Source: Eshraghiella sp964576255 (GTDB lineage Bacteria > Bacillota > Clostridia > Lachnospirales > Lachnospiraceae). From it: a stretch of 64,000 bases of DNA. The translations under genes and the position numbers were made by a program. Shown here in pieces: positions 19,169-26,949 of the stretch. The notes under the pieces are model-generated. The model made no database searches. It had not been told where the DNA came from and saw only the letters and a program-made list of their open reading frames with translations. Within the stretch, counting starts at the first letter, position 1. The number at the start of each line of letters is the position of its first letter. Location of the stretch: assembly GCA_964576255.1 (NCBI GenBank), contig CAZNUK010000002.1, positions 28,597 to 92,596 of the forward strand, given 5' to 3'.

Positions 19169-20158
19169 TTATAATTCAATGTCTTCAATATCCTCATCAA
19201 AATTCTCTGTATGAACAATTCCTTTGTCCACATGGGAATTAATTTTCTTAACCGTTACATTCTTATTAGCAACGGACACTTTAGGTATTGCTTTTACGTA
19301 GTAATAATAATCATCATCTTCAAACTGCAGATACTCTGTCGAAGAATAATCCACCGAAAAAATAAACAGATGCAAAACAAATCCAATCAAAATTGCAATT
19401 ATATGTCCGAGAATCATCCACAAAACACTATATTCAACATTAAGGATTGAAAGAGTAATTATCTGGATTAACGCATCCACAACCATACCAGAGATAATTG
19501 CAATTGCCCATGAATAATTTACAGACAAACGCTTAATTATATATATCATTCCTATGGTTAATGAAAATGATATAATAACAACTATCATTTCTTTATTAGT
19601 AATTATATTACTGAAAATAAAATTAATATTCTGCAATGCATTATCCGCATCCAAAGTGGTCAGCATAGTAGAATAATTAGCAGCAAAATCCACCAGATAG
19701 TATATAAATATTCCGCATATAGTAGGTACAATTCCGGTAATTCCCACAGTAAGAGCCGCAATAATCGGCACCGCATACGGAATGTTTAAGCAGAATAGAA
19801 GTGGTGTAAGAATAACCAGAAAACCTGTTTTAGGCGCCAGCCTGAAATACAACAGATACACCACCAGAATAACAAGTATGGCAATAACAGACAACTCTAA
19901 CGACAAGTTTAGCAGATGAATAATAATAAACAACGTCGCCAATACCACAGTAACATTAATAGGAAAAAGTGCACACACAATAGCTACAGCTAAGCACACT
20001 AATGGATTCGCCAATAAATTGTTATATCCAATTTCCCTTCCAATTATGAAAAACGACAAGAAGGCCAGTACAAAAACCAACCCATGCTTAATCCATATAT
20101 CCGCCTTAGAGTATATGCTTTTCAGTTTATCTTTAGCAATCAGTAATTTCTCCATCAT
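19169..20158 (-). CDS. Conserved polytopic membrane protein upstream of cdaA
   Basis: Hypothetical protein of 329 residues with about eight to ten hydrophobic segments between residues 25 and 275. A cytoplasmic tail follows with the unusual acidic-aromatic block YLQFEDDDYYYYVKAIPK and ends in acidic residues (DEDIEDIEL). The ATG overlaps the preceding stop (ATGA), so it is coupled to the small membrane protein before it, and it lies 24 bases before cdaA. I do not recognise a named family. Position suggests a role at the membrane in envelope synthesis or c-di-AMP signalling, which is inference only. Confidence 0.7.
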   Translation of the reverse strand: MMEKLLIAKDKLKSIYSKADIWIKHGLVFVLAFLSFFIIGREIGYNNLLANPLVCLAVAIVCALFPINVTVVLATLFIIIHLLNLSLELSVIAILVILVVYLLYFRLAPKTGFLVILTPLLFCLNIPYAVPIIAALTVGITGIVPTICGIFIYYLVDFAANYSTMLTTLDADNALQNINFIFSNIITNKEMIVVIISFSLTIGMIYIIKRLSVNYSWAIAIISGMVVDALIQIITLSILNVEYSVLWMILGHIIAILIGFVLHLFIFSVDYSSTEYLQFEDDDYYYYVKAIPKVSVANKNVTVKKINSHVDKGIVHTENFDEDIEDIEL

Positions 20159-20571
20159 TCTGAAGTTCCACCCTTCCTTTTACGGTCTTCTTTGTTCATA
20201 AGAAAAATCTTATGAAGCCAATTCTGGTATATCTTAATTCCGTTTTCCGCTTCAACATATCTGTACGAATATATAAAATAAGACACCAGCATATATACCA
20301 CCATTACAGCCGCATAGGAAAGCCCTACTACAACTGCTAAAAGTATATAATTAATATCTGTCAGATGTGAAACTGCATATTCAAAATTGCATGCCACAAT
20401 CAAAAGTAAAATAAGAATATATGCCACCGTAACCGCAATAGCAGTACACCACATATTTACCGCAACATAATCCGATTTGTAAAAAGCTGCCTTTGGCAAA
20501 TCCGAGTCGCCTTCATGTTTTTCATACATGGCGGTTCTGGACATAAGCCTTACTTTTCTCTTATTAACCAT
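20155..20571 (-). CDS. Small membrane protein, first gene of the cdaA/polysaccharide run
   Basis: Hypothetical protein of 138 residues with a charged N-terminus, two strong hydrophobic helices (about 40-63 and 72-100) and a basic C-terminus (NKEDRKRKGG). The ATG has AGGAG upstream and an extended -10 promoter about 30 bases before it. The end overlaps the next gene. No family recognised; it may be a subunit of the protein encoded next. Confidence 0.65.
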   Translation of the reverse strand: MVNKRKVRLMSRTAMYEKHEGDSDLPKAAFYKSDYVAVNMWCTAIAVTVAYILILLLIVACNFEYAVSHLTDINYILLAVVVGLSYAAVMVVYMLVSYFIYSYRYVEAENGIKIYQNWLHKIFLMNKEDRKRKGGTSE

Positions 20572-20599
20572 AGAATCTCCTAATAACTTTAATCTGTTA

Positions 20600-20608
20600 A
20601 TTATAACA
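20600..20608 (-). promoter_or_regulatory. Extended -10 promoter for the cdaA/polysaccharide run
   Basis: On the minus strand TGTTATAAT gives a perfect -10 hexamer (20600-20605) with the upstream TG of an extended -10. No good -35 is visible, which extended -10 promoters can tolerate. It lies in the 80-base gap between the Ig-like gene and the first membrane-protein gene. Confidence 0.5.
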
Positions 20609-20651
20609 TATTCTTCCAGCTTTTACGAGAGTATTTATTAAGAAAAACTTA

Positions 20652-21668
20652 TTAATCATAATAAATAATAAGCTGAGAATGTCCTCCATTAGGTGAAGCC
20701 ACCGCTCTTACCTTATATCCATCCACATAAAAAGTCATATCACTCTTAGCAGTAGTAAGATTATCAAAGGCTCTTAAATATCCTGTTGGAAGTACAGTTT
20801 GCAAAAAGTTCTTTAGACAACTATCAAAATTCGTTGTTCTTGTCATAACATAAATCTGAGTAAAATTCTCTGTTACAATAACCTGTCCAAGATAATTCCC
20901 GTCCTCTTTAAACACATAGGTATCCTGTAGATATACAGAAAAATTGGTAAGTGGTAAATTGGTAAGAATCGTATCCTTAGTATCCAAGGTCTCCGTTTCC
21001 TGTCCGGTCTGATTAGCGGAGGTGGTTTCCTCAGGTGTTTCCTGCGGTCTCGTAGCTTCTTGCGTAACCTCATCCGGAGCTTTAGTTGCAGAATTCTCAT
21101 TTCCACTTGTAACTCCAGGTATTGTTTCAGTATCGACCTCTGCCCCCCCCTGTGTGGTAGGGTTTATAGGCGCCACTGTTGGCGTGTCGGATATTGTAGG
21201 GACAGGCTCTGTGGCTGCCGGGTCAAACACTGGAAATTCCTCATCCACAGTCTCACCTTCGCCAATAACTTTAATAATAATAGAATCTGTTAACACTCCG
21301 TGAGTTACTGTTACCGCAGCAATACCTTCACTTATGGCTGTAACTGTTCCATCAAAAGTCACCGTAAGCACTGAATTATCACTACTGCTCCAGCTGACCT
21401 CATTGGCATACTCTGGCGGATTAGAATAACAGGCAAGTTGTATAATCGAATCCACATACAAAGTACAGTCATCAGCATTGATGGTAAGATGCTCATCTTC
21501 TCTTATGTAATCACTAGGATTAACCGCAGAAGATGATGGGTTATTATTATTGTTGCCACGATTATGGCACATTACACAAACCACCAGAATAAATAGGATT
21601 ATAGCAAATAAAGTTATCGAACTTATTACAATTGTTTTAAAATTATCTTTCTTTTTTGTATCTTTCAT
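20652..21668 (-). CDS. Membrane-anchored surface protein with bacterial Ig-like domain
   Basis: Protein of 338 residues. A basic N-terminus and one hydrophobic helix (about 12-36) anchor it with the rest outside. Residues about 55-135 form a BIG_2-type Ig-like domain (VSWSSSDNSVLTVTFDGTVT and AISEGIAAVTVTHG). A long Thr/Pro/Glu-rich linker (about 145-235) leads to a C-terminal domain of about 100 residues of unknown type (ILTNLPLTNFSVYLQD onward). The linker includes a run of eight G on the coding strand (21143-21150), a possible slippage site. The ATG overlaps the preceding gene end. Confidence 0.75.
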   Translation of the reverse strand: MKDTKKKDNFKTIVISSITLFAIILFILVVCVMCHNRGNNNNNPSSSAVNPSDYIREDEHLTINADDCTLYVDSIIQLACYSNPPEYANEVSWSSSDNSVLTVTFDGTVTAISEGIAAVTVTHGVLTDSIIIKVIGEGETVDEEFPVFDPAATEPVPTISDTPTVAPINPTTQGGAEVDTETIPGVTSGNENSATKAPDEVTQEATRPQETPEETTSANQTGQETETLDTKDTILTNLPLTNFSVYLQDTYVFKEDGNYLGQVIVTENFTQIYVMTRTTNFDSCLKNFLQTVLPTGYLRAFDNLTTAKSDMTFYVDGYKVRAVASPNGGHSQLIIYYD

Positions 21669-22732
21669 ATTAAATCATCCTTCATCGGAAGACTAATCAT
21701 TACTTTTATGTAATCTTCCTTTTTGTCCCTCATTAGCTCTAAGCCTTTAGACAACTCATTTATTTCCACACGATGAGTAATCATCTTATCCGGCTTGACA
21801 TCACCATTTTTAAGCATATCCATAACATAGTGCCAATCATCATCCTCTTCCCCTGTAAAAGAAGAATTCCATGTCCCAAGCACCGTCAACTGATTTCTAA
21901 GTATTTTCCAATATACATTCTTATCCATTTGAATATCAGAATGAGGATTTCCTACCAAAACAAGCATACCAGCAGGCGAGACTGCTTCTACGCCCTGGCT
22001 AATTGTAACATTAGAACCAACACATTCAAACAGTACATCCACACCATATCCTGAAGTTTTGAATTTTAGCCACTCTGAAACATCAATATTTTTGGCATCA
22101 CAATAACAATCCTCACTTATCCCAATTTCTAAAGCCTTATTCTTTTGGAATTCTTTGTTACCAACCGCCAAAATATTATTATATCCCATCGCACGCAGGA
22201 ACATTGCTACAAATAAGCCAATAGTTCCAAGTCCAATAATTCCTATTGAATCATTCCTATCAACATCAGCCCTTCTGATAGAATGAACCGCAACTGCCAT
22301 AGGCTCTAACATAGCCGCCACTTCAAAGCTTACGTTATTCGGTAATTCTATCAAATTGTCAGCAGGTACCGCTACATATTCTGCAAATCCACCATTATTT
22401 CTAGACCCAAGATACCCGTAATTTCTGCACATCTCAAAACTCCCAATGCGACATGGTTTGCATTGCCTACACGGAACAAGAGGAAACACACCAACTCTTT
22501 TTCCAATAAGACCTGTAGCTACATCTGTACCCACACTAACAACCTGCCCCGAAAATTCATGTCCCGGAATAAGGGGATGCGAATACATTCCTGTTTGATA
22601 TACTCTCGGAACATCAGAACCACATACTCCTACAGCACCAACCTTTACGAGTACCTCTCCCACTTTAGCACAAGGTTTTTCAATTTCTTCAAATCGTAAG
22701 TCATCTATTCCGTGTAAAACCCATGCTTTCAA
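21665..22732 (-). CDS. Zinc-dependent polyol-phosphate dehydrogenase (GatD/TarJ-like)
   Basis: Medium-chain dehydrogenase of 355 residues. GHEFSGQVVSVG holds the zinc-ligand His-Glu region, CRQCKPCRIGSFEMC supplies the four structural zinc cysteines, and IGLGTIGLFVAMFLRAMG is the NAD(P) fold. The best overall resemblance is to galactitol-1-phosphate 5-dehydrogenase. The gene overlaps a cytidylyltransferase of the IspD/TarI group by four bases, as TarJ and TarI pair to make CDP-ribitol. I infer a sugar-phosphate to polyol-phosphate reductase feeding a CDP-polyol. The start is TTG with AGGAGG six bases upstream, and the end overlaps the Ig-like gene. Confidence 0.82.
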   Translation of the reverse strand: MKAWVLHGIDDLRFEEIEKPCAKVGEVLVKVGAVGVCGSDVPRVYQTGMYSHPLIPGHEFSGQVVSVGTDVATGLIGKRVGVFPLVPCRQCKPCRIGSFEMCRNYGYLGSRNNGGFAEYVAVPADNLIELPNNVSFEVAAMLEPMAVAVHSIRRADVDRNDSIGIIGLGTIGLFVAMFLRAMGYNNILAVGNKEFQKNKALEIGISEDCYCDAKNIDVSEWLKFKTSGYGVDVLFECVGSNVTISQGVEAVSPAGMLVLVGNPHSDIQMDKNVYWKILRNQLTVLGTWNSSFTGEEDDDWHYVMDMLKNGDVKPDKMITHRVEINELSKGLELMRDKKEDYIKVMISLPMKDDLI

Positions 22733-23427
22733 GGCTTTCCTCCTATCACATTCTGAAATCTATCCAAATCATTCTGAGTTGTAATTTTAAAATTATATTC
22801 ATCTCCCGGTATCATATTAATGTTCATACCAGCCATAATTGCCGGCTCTGTGGAGCCATTAATCGAATATATTTTATCCGGAAGCAAGCTTTTGTTCGCC
22901 TCCAAATATTTTCCTAATACAAACAACTCCGGTGCTTGTCCTGCATATATCTGATTTCTATTCAAAAGCGAATTGATTTTTCTACCATCATGGCTTAAAT
23001 ATACCGTATCCTTCATAGTTAAAACAGGAATAACACCATCGCAGCCTTTAATTGCATTAAAACACTGTGAAATAAGCGTTTCTGACAACAACGGGCGTGC
23101 AGCATCATGAATCAACACCATGTCTTCTTTAGAAGCAAATCCCATTATATCTCTAATTCCATTATAAATAGAAATCTGTCTGTTAGCTCCCGGCTCAGAA
23201 AAACCTCTTAATTTATCGAAAAGTCTCGCTTCTTTAAGCCACTTATCAATTGCACTACGCCATGTTTTGTCAGCCACAATCCATATGCCATCTATATCCT
23301 TATGCCTCGCCAAAGTCTCATAAGAATACATAAATATAGGCTTTCCATTAACCTTTACATACTGCTTTGGAATATCCATCTTCATACGCAAACCGGTTCC
23401 ACCGGACAAAATAAGTGCAATTTTCAT
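22729..23427 (-). CDS. IspD/TarI-like cytidylyltransferase
   Basis: Cytosolic CTP transferase of 232 residues. The pyrophosphorylase loop LILSGGTGLRMKMDIPKQY, VLIHDAARPLLS and the C-terminal FKITTQNDL are typical of the IspD/TarI superfamily. IspD acts on methylerythritol phosphate and TarI on ribitol-5-phosphate, and sequence alone does not separate them here. The four-base overlap with a polyol dehydrogenase and the nearby glycopolymer genes favour a CDP-polyol product. GGAGAAAAG precedes the ATG. Confidence 0.8.
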   Translation of the reverse strand: MKIALILSGGTGLRMKMDIPKQYVKVNGKPIFMYSYETLARHKDIDGIWIVADKTWRSAIDKWLKEARLFDKLRGFSEPGANRQISIYNGIRDIMGFASKEDMVLIHDAARPLLSETLISQCFNAIKGCDGVIPVLTMKDTVYLSHDGRKINSLLNRNQIYAGQAPELFVLGKYLEANKSLLPDKIYSINGSTEPAIMAGMNINMIPGDEYNFKITTQNDLDRFQNVIGGKP

Positions 23428-23446
23428 ACTTTTCTCCTCTCAAACC

Positions 23447-24235
23447 CTAACCTAAAGTTACATCTAATACAATCATCAATGTAAATCCTGCCGCAAAAGC
23501 AATCGTACCAATATTAGAGTGCTCTCCTGCAGACATTTCAGGAATCAATTCCTCCACAACTACATAGAGCATAGCTCCCGCTGCAAATCCCAGCATCCAA
23601 GGGAGTAATGGCGCTATAAACCCTGCCACAAGTATTGTGCCAAGCGCCGCCAAAGGTTCTATAAGACCCGACAATGCTCCCCACAAAAAAGCTTTTCCCT
23701 TAGATATCCCCTCTCCTCTTAAAGGCATTGAAATAATTGCCCCTTCCGGAAAATTCTGAATAGCAATTCCCAGAGCAAGAGTCATAGCCCCCGCAAGGCT
23801 TAGCCCTGTATTTTCTGTCATTCCTCCGGCAATAACCACTCCAACTGCCACACCCTCTGGCAGATTATGAAGGGCAACCGCCAACATAAGCATAGCCGAC
23901 TTAGGCAGATTGCTTCTGACACCCTCTGCCTTATCACTGTTCATATGGAGATGAGGGATAATTTTATCCAACAAAAGAAGGAACATAATTCCCAGCCATA
24001 TTCCCACAACCGCAGGAACAAATGACAATTTCCCCATATCCGATGAATATTCCAATGCAGGAATAGCAAGGCTCCACACAGAAGCCGCCACCATTACCCC
24101 TGCTGCAAATCCCAACAAAATTCTCTGTAGTGTGGGACTAAAGTCTTTTTTCATAAAAAATACAAGGCAGGCTCCGAGGCAGGTTCCCACAAAAGGCATT
24201 AAAACACTGGCAATAACCTCTGTCGTCAACAACAT
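23447..24235 (-). CDS. ZIP family divalent metal transporter
   Basis: Membrane protein of about 262 residues with eight hydrophobic segments. The metal-binding motifs are present: HNLPEGVAVGV in the fourth helix and QNFPEGAIISMPL in the fifth. A cytoplasmic loop between helices three and four has a few charged residues (HLHMNSDKAEG). The family imports zinc, iron or manganese. The start is uncertain: GGAGG lies two bases before the ATG at 24233-24235 and five and eight bases before two TTG codons (24232, 24229); the open frame runs to 24244. It is eight to seventeen bases after the GH13 gene and presumably co-transcribed. Confidence 0.9.
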   Translation of the reverse strand: MLLTTEVIASVLMPFVGTCLGACLVFFMKKDFSPTLQRILLGFAAGVMVAASVWSLAIPALEYSSDMGKLSFVPAVVGIWLGIMFLLLLDKIIPHLHMNSDKAEGVRSNLPKSAMLMLAVALHNLPEGVAVGVVIAGGMTENTGLSLAGAMTLALGIAIQNFPEGAIISMPLRGEGISKGKAFLWGALSGLIEPLAALGTILVAGFIAPLLPWMLGFAAGAMLYVVVEELIPEMSAGEHSNIGTIAFAAGFTLMIVLDVTLG

Positions 24236-24252
24236 ATCCTCCAAATTCTGAT

Positions 24253-25536
24253 TTATACTTCAAAAATCACAGGTGCAACGCTAATATCAACCTTACCATC
24301 CTGTACATTAACATCATTGCCAGAAATCAAATCACGATAAACTCCATCTGCCAACTCAACTTCAACCTCGCCGGCCTTGTTTCTAAATGAGAATATTCCA
24401 ACTATTTTGGAATCATTCTTATCATAGCTTCCCACTAATGCATCTAGCTCATCAAATGCCTTGAGATTATATGCACCATCAGTAAATAATGGATTCTTTT
24501 TGATTTCATAAAGCTTGCTCATTAATGAAGATAAATCAATACCTGTATTCCAATTTACCTTATCATATTCAAACAGGCTCGGACAGTTGCTATCTGCCTT
24601 CTCCTGTCCCGCATGAACAAGCGGTGTCCCCTTCTGAAAATAGTTAAATGCTGTAAAATTACGAAGTTCCTGCTCGCCCTTAATAAAACTTGAAACTCTA
24701 GGGGTGTCATGATTTTCAAGGCATCTTAATTTAACATAGTTCTTAGGATAAATGCTTTCCTGCAAAATAAGCATATTGGTCAATCTGCTAAGAGGCATTT
24801 CCCCCTTAAGATATCCTTCAATTTCATCTCGCACATCATAATCATAGGCAATATCAAATGCCTCATACATCTGGGAGTCACTATTTCCGATAAGATTAAG
24901 CTCTCTTAAATATTTTACAAAGCCAGGATGAACAGTTTCTGCAAGCCAGATACAGCCCGGACAAACCTCAGAAACCTCTTCTCTTGCCTGAACCCAGAAT
25001 TCTACCGGAAGCTTGGCTGCAACATCACATCTAAAGCCATCAACTATTTCTGCCCACATCTTAAGAGTATCAATCTGATATCTCCACAATTCCTTGTTGC
25101 TGTAATCCAAATCAATTACATCACCCCAGTCTCCTGCCATATTACCAAAATCCCCATTCTCCTTGCGAAAGAAAAATTCAGGATGTTCTGCCACAAGCAC
25201 AGAATCCGGCGAAGTATGATTATATACAACGTCAATAATACACTTCATTCCTCTATTATGAATCTCATCTACCAGATTAACAAATTCTTCTCTGGTTCCA
25301 TAAGCCGGATTAACTGCTCTGTAGTCCTTAATAGCATAAGGACATCCAAGACTTCCCTTCTTCTCCTTAACTCCTATTGGATGAATTGGCATAAGCCAAA
25401 TAATATCTGTTCCAAGAGCCTTAATTCTATCCAAATCCGGAATAATCGAATTAAAAGTACCCTCTTCGGTGTGATTTCTCACATATATTGAATAAATAAC
25501 CTGATTCCTTAAATTGATGTTGGTATTTTTTGCCAT
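24253..25536 (-). CDS. GH13 alpha-amylase family glycoside hydrolase (cytoplasmic)
   Basis: Protein of 427 residues without a signal peptide, so it acts on internal or imported alpha-glucans. The four GH13 regions are visible: DVVYNHTSPDS, DGFRCDVAAKLP (nucleophile Asp), WLAETVHPGF (acid/base Glu) and LENHDTPR (stabilising Asp). A short C-terminal beta domain ends the protein. The length is near the small maltodextrin-acting amylases. AGGAGG precedes the ATG, and a strong promoter lies at 25587-25615. Product specificity cannot be told. Confidence 0.92.
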   Translation of the reverse strand: MAKNTNINLRNQVIYSIYVRNHTEEGTFNSIIPDLDRIKALGTDIIWLMPIHPIGVKEKKGSLGCPYAIKDYRAVNPAYGTREEFVNLVDEIHNRGMKCIIDVVYNHTSPDSVLVAEHPEFFFRKENGDFGNMAGDWGDVIDLDYSNKELWRYQIDTLKMWAEIVDGFRCDVAAKLPVEFWVQAREEVSEVCPGCIWLAETVHPGFVKYLRELNLIGNSDSQMYEAFDIAYDYDVRDEIEGYLKGEMPLSRLTNMLILQESIYPKNYVKLRCLENHDTPRVSSFIKGEQELRNFTAFNYFQKGTPLVHAGQEKADSNCPSLFEYDKVNWNTGIDLSSLMSKLYEIKKNPLFTDGAYNLKAFDELDALVGSYDKNDSKIVGIFSFRNKAGEVEVELADGVYRDLISGNDVNVQDGKVDISVAPVIFEV

Positions 25537-25586
25537 AATAATTCCTCCTGATTAATTTTATTTACACTTTTACATAATACAACTTC

Positions 25587-25615
25587 ATTATAAATGTGGT
25601 TTGAAAAATTGGCAA
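25587..25615 (-). promoter_or_regulatory. Promoter for the GH13-ZIP-cytidylyltransferase operon
   Basis: On the minus strand TTGCCA (25610-25615), 17 bases, then a perfect TATAAT (25587-25592). It faces away from the plus-strand promoter at 25638-25666; the two -35 boxes are 22 bases apart. Confidence 0.75.
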
Positions 25616-25637
25616 TATAATTGCATATTTTCCCTCA

Positions 25638-25666
25638 TTGACTTTTACCTATATGAGTATTATCAT
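25638..25666 (+). promoter_or_regulatory. Promoter reading into the 93-bp repeat array and the Rpn-type gene
   Basis: TTGACT (25638-25643), a 17-base spacer and TATCAT (25661-25666), each matching the consensus at five of six positions. Transcription would start near 25673, about 70 bases before the first repeat, so the array would lie in the transcribed leader of the Rpn-type gene. Confidence 0.6.
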
Positions 25667-25767
25667 TACAACTATCAACAAGTCTAATAGATTCAATTTC
25701 TATTTTCAAGGGCGATTCGCCGGAATCTATCACTTTTTGATTAATGTAATAAGGAGGGACCCACAAA

Positions 25768-25842
25768 GTGGGAGGATACCTTATTACCAGACCACCACCC
25801 GAGCAAAGCGAGTTTATTATGTGGTGGTCACCATTAATGTAA
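25768..25842 (+). CDS. Possible 24-residue peptide encoded by repeat copy one
   Basis: Short frame in the 93-bp unit: AAGGAGG (25751-25757), a ten-base spacer, GTG (25768-25770), 24 codons and TAA at 25840-25842, followed at once by another TAA. The peptide would begin MGGYLITRPPPEQ and end IMWWSPLM. The stop lies at the foot of the next unit's hairpin (TAATAAGGAGG), so ending one frame would expose the next ribosome site. The same frame starts again at 25861 in copy two, which runs into the gap. No family recognised, and real translation is unproven; the evidence is the arrangement only. Confidence 0.35.
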   Translation: MGGYLITRPPPEQSEFIMWWSPLM

Positions 25843-25887
25843 TAAGGAGGGACCCACAAAGTGGGAGGATACCTTATTACCAGACCA

Positions 25888-25987
25888 NNNNNNNNNNNNN
25901 NNNNNNNNNNNNNNNNNNNNNNNNNNNNNNNNNNNNNNNNNNNNNNNNNNNNNNNNNNNNNNNNNNNNNNNNNNNNNNNNNNNNNNN
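25888..25987. other. 100-N scaffold gap inside the repeat array
   Basis: One hundred N, a conventional length for a gap of unknown size. The left flank ends CCAGACCA and the right flank begins CACCCGAGC. These are two places in the same repeat unit separated by a single missing C, so the true gap should hold one base plus a whole number of 93-base units. Copy number is therefore unknown. Confidence 0.95.
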
Positions 25988-26051
25988 CACCCGAGCAAAG
26001 CGAGTTTATTATGTGGTGGTCACCATTAATGTAATAAGGAGGTATTTGCCT

Positions 26052-26909
26052 ATGGCAAACAAAATCAACAACTTAAAAACAGCTAGTGGTCCAATCGAAT
26101 TTGGATTGACCAACGACTACATGTTTCGTGTTGTCTTTCAAGGAAATATGGAAGCACTGCGAGGACTGATATGTTCCGTGCTACACATTAACCCTGATGA
26201 CATTCGTGAAATTGTGGTCTGCAACCCTATCGAACCAGGAAAATCTATTGAAGACAAAGAATTTATTTTGGATTTGAAGGTGAAATTCAACAATAACACC
26301 ATTGTAAATCTCGAAATGCAACTTATCAACAAAGGTAATTGGCCAGAACGTTCCCTCAGTTATCTGTGCAGAAACTTTGACTCCTTAAACAAAGGGAGTG
26401 ATTATTCCAATGCTCTTTCTGCAATTCACATTGGCTTTATTGATTTTACTCTTTTTCCTAAACATCCCGAATTTTGTGCTACATATATGATGACAAATAT
26501 CAAAAATCATGAAATCTATAGTAGTAAATTTGCAATTAAGGTGGTAGAATTAAATCAGATAGGCCTTGCCACCGATGAAGACCAATTCTATGAAATCGAT
26601 AAGTGGGCAAGACTTTTCAAATCCACAACATGGGAGGAATTGAAGATGTATGCAGAAAACAATGCCGCTATGCAATCAGTTGTTGAAGAAGTCTATAAGT
26701 ACAACTCAGAAGAGACAGTCCGAGATATGTGTCGCGCAAGAGAAGAAGCCATCGCCTATCAGAACTATGTAAATAACAAAATTAAGCATTTGGAGACTGA
26801 AATTGAAGCCAAAGACGCTGCGCTCGATGCCAAAGATATTGAAATTTCAGAGAAAGATGCCGAAATCGCCCGTCTGCGACAGGCGTTGGCTGAGAAATCT
26901 AATAGCTAA
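26052..26909 (+). CDS. Rpn/PD-(D/E)XK nuclease family transposase-like protein
   Basis: Protein of 285 residues, the only clear plus-strand gene. It begins MANKINNLKTASGPIEFGLTNDYMF, and the nuclease core is visible as FILDLKVKFNNNTIVNLEMQ near residues 75-95 (Asp then Glu-x-Gln of the PD-(D/E)XK fold). The last 60 residues are a coiled coil of repeating KDAALDAKDIEISEKDAEIA type. Rpn-like proteins are linked to DNA cleavage and recombination and are often multi-copy. AAGGAGG nine bases upstream comes from the last repeat junction. A 73-base fragment of a closely related gene lies at 38947-39019. I see no terminal inverted repeats or target duplication, so it is not shown to be a complete mobile element. 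Confidence 0.85.
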   Translation: MANKINNLKTASGPIEFGLTNDYMFRVVFQGNMEALRGLICSVLHINPDDIREIVVCNPIEPGKSIEDKEFILDLKVKFNNNTIVNLEMQLINKGNWPERSLSYLCRNFDSLNKGSDYSNALSAIHIGFIDFTLFPKHPEFCATYMMTNIKNHEIYSSKFAIKVVELNQIGLATDEDQFYEIDKWARLFKSTTWEELKMYAENNAAMQSVVEEVYKYNSEETVRDMCRAREEAIAYQNYVNNKIKHLETEIEAKDAALDAKDIEISEKDAEIARLRQALAEKSNS

Positions 26910-26922
26910 AATAAAAACACGA

Positions 26923-26949
26923 AAAAGGTGTCACAATTCGACACCTTTT
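26923..26949. terminator. Bidirectional terminator between convergent genes
   Basis: AAAAGGTGTC, a seven-base loop and GACACCTTTT, followed by a T-rich run on the plus strand and preceded by an A-rich run that gives T residues on the minus strand. It ends both the Rpn-type gene and the long glycopolymer operon arriving from 38699; the minus-strand stop codon lies at 26948-26950. Confidence 0.85.

Larger units (their letters stand above)
25740..26042 (+). repeat. Tandem 93-bp repeat array, interrupted by an assembly gap
   Basis: Copies start at 25740 and 25833, exactly 93 bases apart. The tail of another copy follows the gap and the last junction starts at 26025. Each unit holds GTAATAAGG paired with CCTTATTAC (25746-25754 with 25779-25787 in copy one) around an inner stem CCCAC-AAA-GTGGG (25760-25772), and a second stem GACCACCAC with GTGGTGGTC (25790-25798 with 25821-25829). 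The first hairpin encloses the ribosome site AAGGAGG and a GTG start. The last junction supplies AAGGAGG (26036-26042), nine bases before the ATG of the Rpn-type gene. The 515-base gene-free stretch from 25537 to 26051 is explained by this array and the two promoters. Confidence 0.9.

Noticed and set aside
22729..23427. Assigning the cytidylyltransferase as ispD
   Set aside because: IspD and TarI cannot be separated by eye, and the overlapping polyol dehydrogenase favours a CDP-polyol role.
25638..26051. Long N-terminal extension of the Rpn-type protein through the repeats
   Set aside because: The frame is open only because the repeat length is a multiple of three. Its first codons lie in the -35 box, no ribosome site precedes them, and AAGGAGG stands correctly before the ATG at 26052.
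26052..26909. Complete insertion sequence around the Rpn-type gene
   Set aside because: No terminal inverted repeats or target-site duplication could be found, and the right side is a simple terminator shared with the next operon.
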